From positions 372,001-436,000 of the forward strand of contig NZ_LMIU01000022.1 of NCBI RefSeq assembly GCF_001428845.1: DNA of 64,000 nt, in the 5' to 3' direction. Both the position numbers and the translations under genes were made by a program. Below are positions 37,686 to 45,853 of the stretch, piece after piece (position 1 is the stretch's first letter; every line of letters begins with the position of its first letter). A model generated the notes under the pieces. The model did not search any database and had not been told where the DNA came from. It was given only the letters and a program-made list of their open reading frames with translations. The DNA comes from Achromobacter sp. Root83. GTDB lineage: Bacteria; Pseudomonadota; Gammaproteobacteria; Burkholderiales; Burkholderiaceae_B.

Positions 37686-38027
37686 GTGAAAAAACTCGCC
37701 CTTGCCGTACTCGCGATGCTTGCCGGCCTGGCCGGCCCCGCCGGCGCGCAAAGCCTGGCCTATGGCATCACGCTAGGCAACGTCCAGGCCGTGCGCGACA
37801 CCAACCAGAACCTGTCCACCATCACCGGCTACCTGGCCAACCAGTCCGCGCGCCCCGTCAACAGCGTCCTGCTGACCTACGTGCTGTACGACGCGCAAAA
37901 CAGGGAAGTGGGCCGGCTGCAAGAAGACGTCATCGGCCCCCTGGCGCCTGGGCAGATCAAGGTCGTCAAGGCGGTCACGCCGCTGCAATTCTCGCGCGTC
38001 ACCGCGCTGGAGGTAGCCGCCCGCTAA
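37686..38027 (+). CDS. Exported protein, FxLYD-like domain
   Basis: A 113-residue protein, GTG start behind CGAGGAGA. It has a signal peptide cleaved after GAQ-type residues (about 21), then a single beta-sandwich-like domain (TGYLANQSARPVNSVLLTYV, QEDVIGPLAPGQIKVVKA) resembling FxLYD/immunoglobulin-like domains. No catalytic residues were seen. Function unknown. Confidence 0.7.
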   Translation: MKKLALAVLAMLAGLAGPAGAQSLAYGITLGNVQAVRDTNQNLSTITGYLANQSARPVNSVLLTYVLYDAQNREVGRLQEDVIGPLAPGQIKVVKAVTPLQFSRVTALEVAAR

Positions 38028-38127
38028 GGCGGGAACCTGAGCGCGGACAAAAACCCTTTCCATGTCAGGGTTTAGACAGGTGGCTGTAGGGCCAGTTATG
38101 GGAAAATCCAGACTGCCGACTCGATAA

Positions 38128-38155
38128 AAGGGGCTTCCACACGAAGCCCCTTCTT
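38128..38155 (+). terminator. Likely terminator after the FxLYD-like gene
   Basis: A perfect 10-bp stem AAGGGGCTTC/GAAGCCCCTT (38128-38137 with 38143-38152) with a CACAC loop and a weak T tract, 100 nt after the stop. Confidence 0.6.
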
Positions 38156-38207
38156 GCGTATGCCGGCGCGCCAGCAAGCCTGGCCACGTTACTAGGAAGT
38201 GAAGATC

Positions 38208-38858
38208 ATGTTTCCCAAAAGACTCTCTGAAGGCTACCAATCATTCCTGGACGGCCGTTTCCACTCGGAAAGCAGCCGTTATCAGAAACTGGCCGAAATC
38301 GGCCAAAGCCCGGAAATCCTGATCATCGGCTGTTGCGACTCGCGCGTATCCCCCGAAGTCATCTTCGATGCAGGCCCCGGTGAAATGTTCGTGGTGCGCA
38401 ACGTGGCCAATCTTGTGCCGCCCTGCGACCCGGACTCGGAATCCTCGTACCACGGCACCAGCGCCGCCATCGAATTCGCGGTCAACGGCCTGAACGTCAA
38501 GCACATCGTCGTGCTGGGCCACGCCTCCTGCGGCGGCATCCGCTCGTTCTTCGACGACGCCAAGCCGCTCACCAAGGGCGACTTCATCGGCAAGTGGATG
38601 TCGCAGATCGAGCCCGTGGCCGAACGCCTGGGCCCCGGCACCGGCGACCGCCAGGCCAACCTGAAGCGCCTGGAACTGGCCACGGTCGAACACAGCCTGA
38701 ACAACCTGATGACCTTCCCGTCCATCCGCCGCCGTGTCGAAAAAGGCGAGCTGGAACTGCACGGCACCTACTTCGGCGTAGCTACCGGCGTCCTGTTCCT
38801 GCGCGACCCCGCCACCGGCGAATTCGTCCCCTGCCAGGAAACCGGCATCAAGGAATAG
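38208..38858 (+). CDS. can: Beta-class carbonic anhydrase
   Basis: A 216-residue enzyme interconverting CO2 and bicarbonate. Zinc ligands and the Asp-Arg dyad are seen in CCDSRVSP (near residue 43) and VLGHASCGG (near residue 102). ATG 38208 is preferred over GTG 38199 because GGAAGTGA is then well spaced. It stands alone between likely terminators. The bicarbonate could feed PEP carboxylase, encoded 10 kb away (inference). Confidence 0.92.
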   Translation: MFPKRLSEGYQSFLDGRFHSESSRYQKLAEIGQSPEILIIGCCDSRVSPEVIFDAGPGEMFVVRNVANLVPPCDPDSESSYHGTSAAIEFAVNGLNVKHIVVLGHASCGGIRSFFDDAKPLTKGDFIGKWMSQIEPVAERLGPGTGDRQANLKRLELATVEHSLNNLMTFPSIRRRVEKGELELHGTYFGVATGVLFLRDPATGEFVPCQETGIKE

Positions 38859-38961
38859 GCGGCGCGCCTGAAGCACCGGCAGCTTCGCGATCTGCCCCTG
38901 TCGGCTGGACAGCGCCCGCGCCCTGCGCAACACTGGCGCCTCTCCACCGACAAGGATCCTC

Positions 38962-39561
38962 ATGAAAATCTTCTACTCGCCCGCTTCGCCCTTCGTGCGC
39001 AAATGCATGGTCATCGCCCATGAACTGGGCCTGGCCGACCGCATTGAAAAGCTCCCCAGCGCGGCCGGCCCCGTTGCCCGCGACCTGACCATCATCCCGG
39101 CCAACCCGCTGGGCCAGGTGCCGACCTTCATCACCGACGACGGCCAGATCCTGTTCGACAGCCCCGTGGTCTGCGAATACCTGAACGATCTCGGCGGCGG
39201 CCCGTTCTTCCCCACCGGCAAGACACGCTGGCAGGTGCTGACGGAACAATCGATGGGCGACGGCATGCTGGGCGCGGCGCTGCTGGCCCGCTATGAAACC
39301 GTGCTGCGCCCCGAAGCGCTGCGCTGGGACGGCTGGGTGGAAGGCCAACTGGGCAAGGTCCGCGACGGACTGGCGCTCATCGAGAAGAACGCCGCCGGCC
39401 TCGAAGGTCGACTGGACATCGGCACCATCACCATCGGCTGCGCGCTGGGCTACCTGGATTTCCGCTTCCCCAGCCTGGACTGGCGCGCCTCGCACCCGGC
39501 CACCGCGGCCTGGTACGAAACCTTCAGCCAGCGCCCGTCGATGCAGGCCACCAAGCCCTGA
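38962..39561 (+). CDS. Glutathione S-transferase family protein
   Basis: A 199-residue GST. The thioredoxin-like N-terminal domain (about 1-80) begins MKIFYSPASPFVRKCMVIAH, with Ser as the probable catalytic residue and the cis-Pro in GQVPTF. The helical C-terminal domain follows. It starts behind AAGGATCC and ends at a strong terminator. The substrate is unknown. Confidence 0.9.
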   Translation: MKIFYSPASPFVRKCMVIAHELGLADRIEKLPSAAGPVARDLTIIPANPLGQVPTFITDDGQILFDSPVVCEYLNDLGGGPFFPTGKTRWQVLTEQSMGDGMLGAALLARYETVLRPEALRWDGWVEGQLGKVRDGLALIEKNAAGLEGRLDIGTITIGCALGYLDFRFPSLDWRASHPATAAWYETFSQRPSMQATKP

Positions 39562-39590
39562 CCCGGCTGCGGACCGGCGCATCCGCCTGC

Positions 39591-39622
39591 AAGCCCCTGA
39601 CCGATTCCAGCAGGGGCTTTTT
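39591..39622 (+). terminator. Intrinsic terminator of the GST gene
   Basis: Stem AAGCCCCTG/CAGGGGCTT (39591-39599 with 39611-39619) followed by a T run. Confidence 0.88.
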
Positions 39623-39695
39623 CAATTCAACTAAAGCCAGCACCACGTGGCGAGCCTGGCCGAGGCACTCGCACTCGGACGGACGGTCTGCCGCT

Positions 39696-40664
39696 TCAGT
39701 GAGACGACACATAGGTCGTGTTCGCAAACGGCGGAATGGCGAAGCCTTCTCGCATGCGTCGGGCCTCTGCTGCGGGCGTCAGGCCAAATAGACGTTTGAA
39801 CTCGCGGCTGAACTGGGACGGGCTGGTATAGCCCACCGCCTGGCTCGCCGTCTCTGCCGTCAGGTCATGCCGCACCATCAGCAGGCGCGCCTGGTGCAAC
39901 CGCGTTGATTTCACGTACTGCATGGGCGAGACCTGCGTGACAACCTTGAAATGGCTGTGGAAGCTCGGCACGCTCATGCCCGCTTCGTCCGCCAGTCGTG
40001 CCACGTCAAGCGGTTGCGCGTACTCAGCATGGATGAGACGCAAGGATTTTCCGATTCTTCCAAACTGCCCTCGCAAAGACAGCGCTTCGCGCATCGAGCT
40101 GCCCTGCGGGCCTGTCAGCACCCGGAAATACAGCTCGCGCAACAGTCCCGGGCCCAGCACGGCGGCCTCCAGCGGCCGGGTCATGGCCTGGACGAAGCGC
40201 AGTACGGACGCGCGCATTCCGCCGTCCATCGGGGTCGACAGCATGCTTTGAGGCGCCTGCACGGGCGTTGCCAGGCCGGCGCTGTCAATTTGCGCCGCCA
40301 GTTCGGCAGCCAGTGCGAAATCAAGATGGAGGTACAGCGCAAGCAAGGGGGACTCGGGCGTAGCGTCGGTCTCCATGCTGAATGGCACCGGTACAGACAC
40401 GGCCAGGTAATGCTGTGCGTCGTACAGGTACAGCCGATTACCGAAATAGCCGCGCTTGCGGCCTTGGCAGACGATCACGATGCCAGGGTCGTACAGCACG
40501 GGCGTGCGCGCCAGCGCCCTGTCGGCGCGCAGCACCCGCACGCTGGGCAGCGGTGTCAGGTTGTAGCCTTCGTTGGGGGCCAGGCTGCGCAGCAACGCCA
40601 CCATGGATTTTTCAGAAGAGGCGGAGCCCTCTTCATAGTGCAGCGCAGTCGGTGTCGCGCTCAT
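39696..40664 (-). CDS. AraC-family transcriptional regulator
   Basis: A 322-residue regulator. An N-terminal cupin-like AraC_N arm (VYDPGIVIVCQGRKRGYFG-type stretch near residue 60) is followed by two AraC helix-turn-helix units at about 215-310 (PLDVARLADEAGMSVPSFHSH; AVGYTSPSQFSREFKRLFG). It is divergent from the SDR at 40757. A TTTTAT-GCA-ATAAAA palindrome (40667-40681) lies just upstream of its start and could be its site. Confidence 0.9.
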   Translation of the reverse strand: MSATPTALHYEEGSASSEKSMVALLRSLAPNEGYNLTPLPSVRVLRADRALARTPVLYDPGIVIVCQGRKRGYFGNRLYLYDAQHYLAVSVPVPFSMETDATPESPLLALYLHLDFALAAELAAQIDSAGLATPVQAPQSMLSTPMDGGMRASVLRFVQAMTRPLEAAVLGPGLLRELYFRVLTGPQGSSMREALSLRGQFGRIGKSLRLIHAEYAQPLDVARLADEAGMSVPSFHSHFKVVTQVSPMQYVKSTRLHQARLLMVRHDLTAETASQAVGYTSPSQFSREFKRLFGLTPAAEARRMREGFAIPPFANTTYVSSH

Positions 40665-40756
40665 AGTTTTATGCAATAAAAGTCGCGGAATCTGGCTTAT
40701 TTTTGGCAATTGTGCAGACTACCATGCACTCTCCAATGACATCCGAGAGAAGTTGC

Positions 40757-41590
40757 ATGACATCCTCCAAAACATTGCTCATCACGGGCGTCAGCAGCGG
40801 CTTTGGCCGCGCTCTTGCCGAAGAAGCCCTGGCCTCCGGTCACCGAGTGGTCGGAACGGTGCGTAGCGAGCAGGCCAGAATCGCGTTCCAGGCCTTTTCT
40901 CCCGGCGCGGCTATTGGCCGCAAGTTGGACGTGACCGACTTCGACGCCATCGACGGCGTCGTGGCGGATATCGAGGCCAGCGTCGGCGCCATTGATGTTC
41001 TGGTCAACAACGCTGGCTACGGACACGAAGGCGTCATGGAAGAGTCGCCGTTGTCCGAAATGCGCCGCCAGTTCGATGTGAACGTGTTTGGCGCGGTTGC
41101 GATGATGAAAGCTATCCTGCCTTTCATGCGCCGGCGCAGACGTGGCCACATCTTGAACATCACCTCCATGGGCGGCCACATCACCATGCCGGGCATCACC
41201 TACTACTGCGGCAGCAAGTTCGCGCTGGAGGGTATTTCCGAAGCCTTGGGCAAAGAGGTGCAGTCCTTGGGTATTGCCGTGACGGCGGTTGCGCCGGGAT
41301 CGTTCCGCACCGACTGGGCGGGTCGATCCATGACACGAACACCCCGATCCCTCGCGGATTACGACCCGATCTTCGACCCCATCCGCCAAGCCCGCGAGGA
41401 GAAAAGCGGCCGGCAACTGGGCGATCCCCGCAAGGCCGCGCGTGCAATGCTCGCAGCTATCGCCGCGGATCACCCTCCCGCACACCTGCTGCTGGGCAGC
41501 GACGCACTCACGCTAGTACGGGGCAAGCTATCCGCCTTCGCGCAGGAAATGTGCGCCTGGGAGACGACCACGGTCTCGACGGACGGTTGA
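40757..41590 (+). CDS. Short-chain dehydrogenase/reductase
   Basis: A 277-residue classical SDR with TGVSSGFG at residues 10-17, NNAG near 82, the Ser in NITSMGG near 136 and YYCGSK near 150. The C-terminal half resembles oxidoreductases often paired with an AraC regulator. ATG 40757 is chosen from several in-frame ATGs because it directly precedes the first strand and has GAGAGAAG upstream. It is probably controlled by the divergent AraC gene. Confidence 0.88.
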   Translation: MTSSKTLLITGVSSGFGRALAEEALASGHRVVGTVRSEQARIAFQAFSPGAAIGRKLDVTDFDAIDGVVADIEASVGAIDVLVNNAGYGHEGVMEESPLSEMRRQFDVNVFGAVAMMKAILPFMRRRRRGHILNITSMGGHITMPGITYYCGSKFALEGISEALGKEVQSLGIAVTAVAPGSFRTDWAGRSMTRTPRSLADYDPIFDPIRQAREEKSGRQLGDPRKAARAMLAAIAADHPPAHLLLGSDALTLVRGKLSAFAQEMCAWETTTVSTDG

Positions 41591-41696
41591 TGCTCCACCA
41601 CGTGACCTGTGTGGCGAGGAGGCTCCTCTGTTACAGTGAACTCGTAACTGGCTGGACGGACCAACTCATAGGCCAACCACGACAGGGAGCACCCGC

Positions 41697-42281
41697 ATGA
41701 GCATTGCTGCGATCTCCGCCATTCCCCGCGTTGCCGCGCCCTACCCGGCGCGCGTGCCGATGCTGGATGAAACCCGCCCCTCCTGGGAAACCGAACGCGC
41801 GGCAGAGAGCTACGCGGCCCGGCTGGCCCAGCGCGCCGCGCAGGCCCAGGACGCCCGGGAAGCCCAGCGCATCGAACGCGCCCAGGCCGCCAAGGCGGCC
41901 GCGCGCAGCCACGAAGCAAATCCGGTCCGCGACCGCGCCGACTCGGCAAGCGAGCCGCTAGCCATCGGTGCTGCGTCCGCCAGCATCGACGAACTGCGCG
42001 ACCTGTACGCGGAATCCAGGATGCGGCGCGCGGTCAAGGACTTTGCCGCCCAGCCCGGCCCGCTGGCGCAGCGCGCCGGCAGCGCCAATGACCTGGGCAC
42101 CATCGAAGGGCTGACCCCGCTGCAACCCTACCGCGTGGCGATGGGCAATCCGCAGGTGCAGGAACTGCAGACCGCCGTCGCCATGAAGGCCGCGGGCATC
42201 GGCATTCCCAAGGTGGCCAACATCGGCGCCACCGAAAACGTCACCGACAACGCGCGCTACCGTCCCGGCGCCGCCTTCTGA
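41697..42281 (+). CDS. Hypothetical protein, Ala/Arg-rich, not recognised
   Basis: A 194-residue protein behind a good AGGGAG site, with its own terminator, so it is very likely a real gene. Residues about 28-72 are Ala/Arg/Glu/Gln-rich and likely a long helix or coiled coil. The C-terminal half (SANDLGTIEGLTPLQPYRVA, VAMKAAGIGIPKVANIG) is more ordered. There is no signal peptide and no Cys. I do not recognise a family. Confidence 0.7.
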   Translation: MSIAAISAIPRVAAPYPARVPMLDETRPSWETERAAESYAARLAQRAAQAQDAREAQRIERAQAAKAAARSHEANPVRDRADSASEPLAIGAASASIDELRDLYAESRMRRAVKDFAAQPGPLAQRAGSANDLGTIEGLTPLQPYRVAMGNPQVQELQTAVAMKAAGIGIPKVANIGATENVTDNARYRPGAAF

Positions 42282-42338
42282 TTGCTGCCTGCGGGCAAGG
42301 CGGGATATCACCGCTGACGCCAGCCCGCTGCCTCAATG

Positions 42339-42370
42339 AAAAAAGCCGCCTGACCCCAGGCGGCTTTTTC
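42339..42370. terminator. Bidirectional intrinsic terminator
   Basis: Stem GCCGCCTG/CAGGCGGC (42345-42352 with 42357-42364) with an ACCC loop, an A run before and a T run after. It separates two convergent genes. Confidence 0.9.
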
Positions 42371-42386
42371 GTCAGGCGTAACCAGA

Positions 42387-43724
42387 TCAGTGGAAGAATT
42401 CAGCGATCATCGTGGCGCCCATGAAGGTGCCGGCGTTGGCGGCCAGCGACACCACCACGATCTTCCAGCCCAGCTTGCGGAAGGCGGGCAAGTCCTTCAG
42501 GATCGACAGGCCGGCCATGGCCAGGATCACCGTCGTGAACGGCAGGAAATTCACCTTGCCGACCAGCGCGATGATCTGGTCCGAGTACGGCAGCACGCCG
42601 GGGCAGCCGGCCGTCATGGCGATCAGCGACAGCACGAACACGGCGGGCAGCTTGGGCACCACGCGCAGGATCAGGTCGGTGATGACGACCAGCAGGATGA
42701 TGATGCCCATGCCGGGCAGCGCGTCCGCGAACGGCACGTTGTAGCCCAGGCGGTTGCCCACCAGCGCGAACAGGCCGCAGATGACATAGGCCGTCAGACG
42801 GTCGCCAAAGCCCATCTTGGCGCTGTGCGCGGGCACGTCTTCCGACACGCTGTTGTCCACGGCGGCCTCGTCGGCCTTGCCGCGCGAGAAGCGGCCCAGC
42901 ACGGGTTCCAGCTTGCCGTACAGGAAGATGGTCGTCGGCAGCGAAATGAACAGCGTGAAGTACACGCCCACCACGGTGGTCAGCAGGTTCGCGGCGGCGG
43001 CCAGGGCGGCGACCTGATGGGCCATCTCGGGGGTCTGCTGCGAGGCGATGGCGCCCACGCCGGCGGCCATCATGCTGCCCGATCCCACGCCGGCGCCCAT
43101 GGCGAGCGAACGCGGATCGAAGATGTTCAGGCTGGTGATGAAGCCGGCCATCAGCGCGACGAACAGCGCGCCGATCACGGTGCCCGTGATGTACTCGGCC
43201 ATCACGCCGCGGCCTTCCGGCGAATTCATGCCGTAGCGCTCGCCGATGATCGCCAGGCTGGGCTCGCGGCCCACCGAGAACGTGGCGCCGATGGCCTCGC
43301 GCTTGATGCCCAGCAGCAGCGCCAGCGGCAGGCCGATGGCCATGGTGCCGAAGAAGTGGCCGAATTCCTGGAACACGAGCGCCCAGCCGGCCTCGCGCAC
43401 CTGCGGCAAGGCGCCGCCCACCATCAGGCCGAGCTTGGCCAGGAACGGCAGCAGCGCGTATTGCAGATAGCCGCTGATGCGGGTCTGCATGGCGCGGTCG
43501 ATGCCCGCGCCGACGGGCAGGCGTTGGCCGAAAGCGGCCACGATGGCGCCGATGAAGATGGCCCACAGCATCGGCTGCAGAATGATCTTGCCCGGGCCCA
43601 CCGCAAAGGTGACGCTGCCGATCGCTTCCGAGATCACCACCACCAGCAAGATGGCGGCAAGCATGCGGATGCGGCCGGATAGCGGCATGGAGGGCGCGGC
43701 CAGGCTGGCGCTGGCGTGAGACAT
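42387..43724 (-). CDS. DUF3100 family membrane protein
   Basis: A 445-residue protein with about 10-12 hydrophobic segments, matching the DUF3100 family (conserved TFSVGREPSLAIIGERYGMN and GAGVGSGSMMAAGVG). These are transporter-like membrane proteins of unknown cargo, usually beside a LysR gene and metabolic hydrolases. ATG 43724 has AGGGGAA upstream; the longer open frame is not membrane-like. It is divergent from the LysR gene at 44026. Confidence 0.85.
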   Translation of the reverse strand: MSHASASLAAPSMPLSGRIRMLAAILLVVVISEAIGSVTFAVGPGKIILQPMLWAIFIGAIVAAFGQRLPVGAGIDRAMQTRISGYLQYALLPFLAKLGLMVGGALPQVREAGWALVFQEFGHFFGTMAIGLPLALLLGIKREAIGATFSVGREPSLAIIGERYGMNSPEGRGVMAEYITGTVIGALFVALMAGFITSLNIFDPRSLAMGAGVGSGSMMAAGVGAIASQQTPEMAHQVAALAAAANLLTTVVGVYFTLFISLPTTIFLYGKLEPVLGRFSRGKADEAAVDNSVSEDVPAHSAKMGFGDRLTAYVICGLFALVGNRLGYNVPFADALPGMGIIILLVVITDLILRVVPKLPAVFVLSLIAMTAGCPGVLPYSDQIIALVGKVNFLPFTTVILAMAGLSILKDLPAFRKLGWKIVVVSLAANAGTFMGATMIAEFFH

Positions 43725-43900
43725 CGGATTCCCCTGAAGAACGTGAATAGTAGTCGTGGCGGCTCGCCGCAGACCTGCCGGGGGTGCCTGGCCCGGGTGA
43801 ACCGGACCGGCGCGCCCGGACGCGGCGGCGGCGTGGGCAGCAGACAAGGATTTTCACCGGGGCTCTGCCGGGCGAACCATGACACCGCCCGCGCATAAGT

Positions 43901-43978
43901 GTTGCGTAAAATGCAACGGATATGATTTTCCTGGGAGATTTTTGCACGGCAACGCGAATATTAGGGGTAAACCCTAAT
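43901..43978. promoter_or_regulatory. LysR-type operator region
   Basis: Between the DUF3100 gene and lysR lie two interrupted palindromes. ATTAGGG-GTAAA-CCCTAAT (43960-43978) is perfect over 7-bp arms and fits an LTTR recognition site. GTTGC-N7-GCAAC lies at 43901-43917. The rest of the 300-nt gap (43725-44025) holds no gene. Confidence 0.7.
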
Positions 43979-44025
43979 CTCGATCCGTGTATCTCCCGCT
44001 GCACTTGCGCCAGGAAGGCCACGCC

Positions 44026-44991
44026 ATGGATGAAAAACTCGACGCCCGCCGCACCCATTACTTCATGCAGGTCATGAGCCGCGGGTCGGTGCGCGGCGCC
44101 GCCGAAGTGCTGGACATGGACCCGTCCGCCGTCAGCCGGGCCATCGCCGCGCTGGAGCGCGATTGCGGCATGGCGCTGTTCGAACGCCGGGGACGCGGCG
44201 TGGTGCCCACCGACGCCGGCCACATCCTGGCCCGCTACGTGAAGCGCCAACAGAACATCCAGGAGAGCTTCTTTTCCGAGATCGACAGCCTGCGCAAAGC
44301 CGAACGCGGGCACATCGACCTGGTGCTGGGCGAAGGTTTCGTCGAACTCATGTTCGACCGAGTCCTGCCCGGCTACTGGCGCAGCCATCCGGAGGTCACG
44401 CTGGACATCGATGTCGCCCGCACGTCGGAAATCGTCCAGCGCATCGTGGACGACCGCGCCTATATAGGATTGGTATTCCAGCCGCCCACCGACGCGCGCC
44501 TGCGCACGCACTACTCGCGGCCCGAGCCCATACGGGCCATCGTGCGCCAGGACCATCCGCTGACGCGGCTGGGGCGTCCGCTGCTGCTGACCGATCTGGC
44601 CGACTACCCCGGCGCATCCATGCAAGAGGGCTTTGGCGTGCGCCAGCACATCCAGGCCGCCGAGATCAGCGAACAGGTGCGGCTGCACAACGTGCTGACC
44701 ACCTCGTCCTTCAAGGCACTGTGGCAGTTCGCCGCGGCGGGCATCGGCTATGCGCTCACGCCCCCCATCGCCGTCACCGCCGACATGCGAGCCCAGCGGC
44801 TGGCCAGCCTGCCGCTGGCCAACCCCATCCTGAACCAGGGCAGCCTGCACGTGCTCAGCCGCGCCGGCCGCCACATCTCCCCCGCCGCGCGCGAGCTGCT
44901 GGAGCACATCGTGCGCGGCATCGGCGCCCCGGCCGCCGCGGCATCGGCCGCCGCGGCATCGGCCGCCGCGCCAACTGATACGCCCGGTTAA
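44026..44991 (+). CDS. LysR-family transcriptional regulator with Ala-rich repeat tail
   Basis: A 321-residue LTTR. The helix-turn-helix (about 18-42) contains GSVRGAAEVLDMDPSAVSRAI, followed by a LysR effector domain. The last roughly 20 residues are Ala/Ser, encoded by a 15-bp tandem repeat (44931-44970), an oddity compared with family ends. It is divergent from the DUF3100 transporter and probably controls it. Confidence 0.9.
   Translation: MDEKLDARRTHYFMQVMSRGSVRGAAEVLDMDPSAVSRAIAALERDCGMALFERRGRGVVPTDAGHILARYVKRQQNIQESFFSEIDSLRKAERGHIDLVLGEGFVELMFDRVLPGYWRSHPEVTLDIDVARTSEIVQRIVDDRAYIGLVFQPPTDARLRTHYSRPEPIRAIVRQDHPLTRLGRPLLLTDLADYPGASMQEGFGVRQHIQAAEISEQVRLHNVLTTSSFKALWQFAAAGIGYALTPPIAVTADMRAQRLASLPLANPILNQGSLHVLSRAGRHISPAARELLEHIVRGIGAPAAAASAAAASAAAPTDTPG
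44931..44970 (+). repeat. 15-bp tandem repeat in a coding tail
   Basis: The unit GGCCGCCGCGGCATC is repeated 2.7 times in frame, encoding repeated Ala-Ala-Ala-Ala-Ser. In-frame slippage would change only tail length. Confidence 0.85.
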
Positions 44992-45065
44992 AGCGGATCT
45001 GCACCTGTCTGTCCGCCGCCACAGCGTCTACAGTGGCCTGTCCGCAAACCCGCCAGGAGTCGCAT

Positions 45066-45257
45066 ATGTTCAGTTTCCTGCGCACGGTCCGCTCCGTGCT
45101 CTGGGCCTTCTTCGGCGTCCGGCGCGGCCGAGGCTACGACGCCGACATCGCCCACAACAAGCCCGCCCCCCTCGTCGCCACCGGCCTGCTGCTCGCCGCC
45201 TGCCTGGTAATCATCCTGGTCGTCGTCGCCCGCTGGGCCGTCAATGCGGCACTCTAG
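45066..45257 (+). CDS. DUF2970 small membrane protein
   Basis: A 63-residue protein. The N-terminus (TVRSVLWAFFGVRRGRGYDAD) matches DUF2970, and one hydrophobic helix (about 38-58) spans the membrane near the C-terminus. ATG 45066 has an AGGAG site. The function of the family is unknown. Confidence 0.75.
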   Translation: MFSFLRTVRSVLWAFFGVRRGRGYDADIAHNKPAPLVATGLLLAACLVIILVVVARWAVNAAL

Positions 45258-45339
45258 GCGACGAATAGCGGCTTGCGCAAAAGCAAGGTGAATATCCCTA
45301 TAAGTGGATAAGCTTTCCGCAACAGCCGCTTTGCACACA

Positions 45340-45725
45340 CCGCAGACCCACTCCATGGACCTCGCGCCCACCCCCCACAAAAATAGCCGCCCCGCCCCCG
45401 GGCCGCCCCAAACCCGGGCAGCCCCGCGCACACCAAGACTCACAGCCAGGGCGTAGCGCCCCGCAAAAAAAGACCGCCCCAAGACGGACTCTCCACACAC
45501 GCCAAGGCCCACAGAAAGGGCGTACCGCCCAACCTCCGCAAAAACAGCCGCCCCGCCGCCGGGCCGTCCCAAGGCGGGGCAGCCCCCTCGGGGGGCAGCA
45601 AGCACGCAAAGCGTGCGCGGCGTGGGGGCCTATTCCAGCCGCCCCGCCGCCGGGCCGCCCCAAGGCGGGGCAGCCCCCTCGGGGGGCAGCAAGCGAGCGA
45701 AGCGAGTGCGGCGTGGGGGCCTTAT
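45340..45725. repeat. Tandem GC-rich intergenic repeats
   Basis: Two near-identical units of about 84 bp (45546-45630 and 45637-45721, offset 91 bp) contain the GCCCCC-TCG-GGGGGC hairpin and end GGCGTGGGGGCC. More degenerate copies lie at about 45382-45470 and 45475-45545. They fill most of the 596-nt gap before the sulfite reductase gene. No gene is seen here. Confidence 0.8.
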
Positions 45726-45853
45726 TTCCTTATTACCAGAATGACTTAGACGGTCGCGGCGGGTGACTGTTACGGTTATGAATCCCCTTCGCCCGCGCGC
45801 TGCGCCGGGCGCGTCCAGGGGCTCAGACCGAGAAGATTTCAAGGGCAGTAGAC

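Noticed and set aside
42400-44907. A very long minus-strand open frame (about 835 codons) over the DUF3100 and lysR genes
   Set aside because: It is the antisense/off-frame shadow of two well-supported genes; the product is low-complexity Arg/Gly/His-rich.
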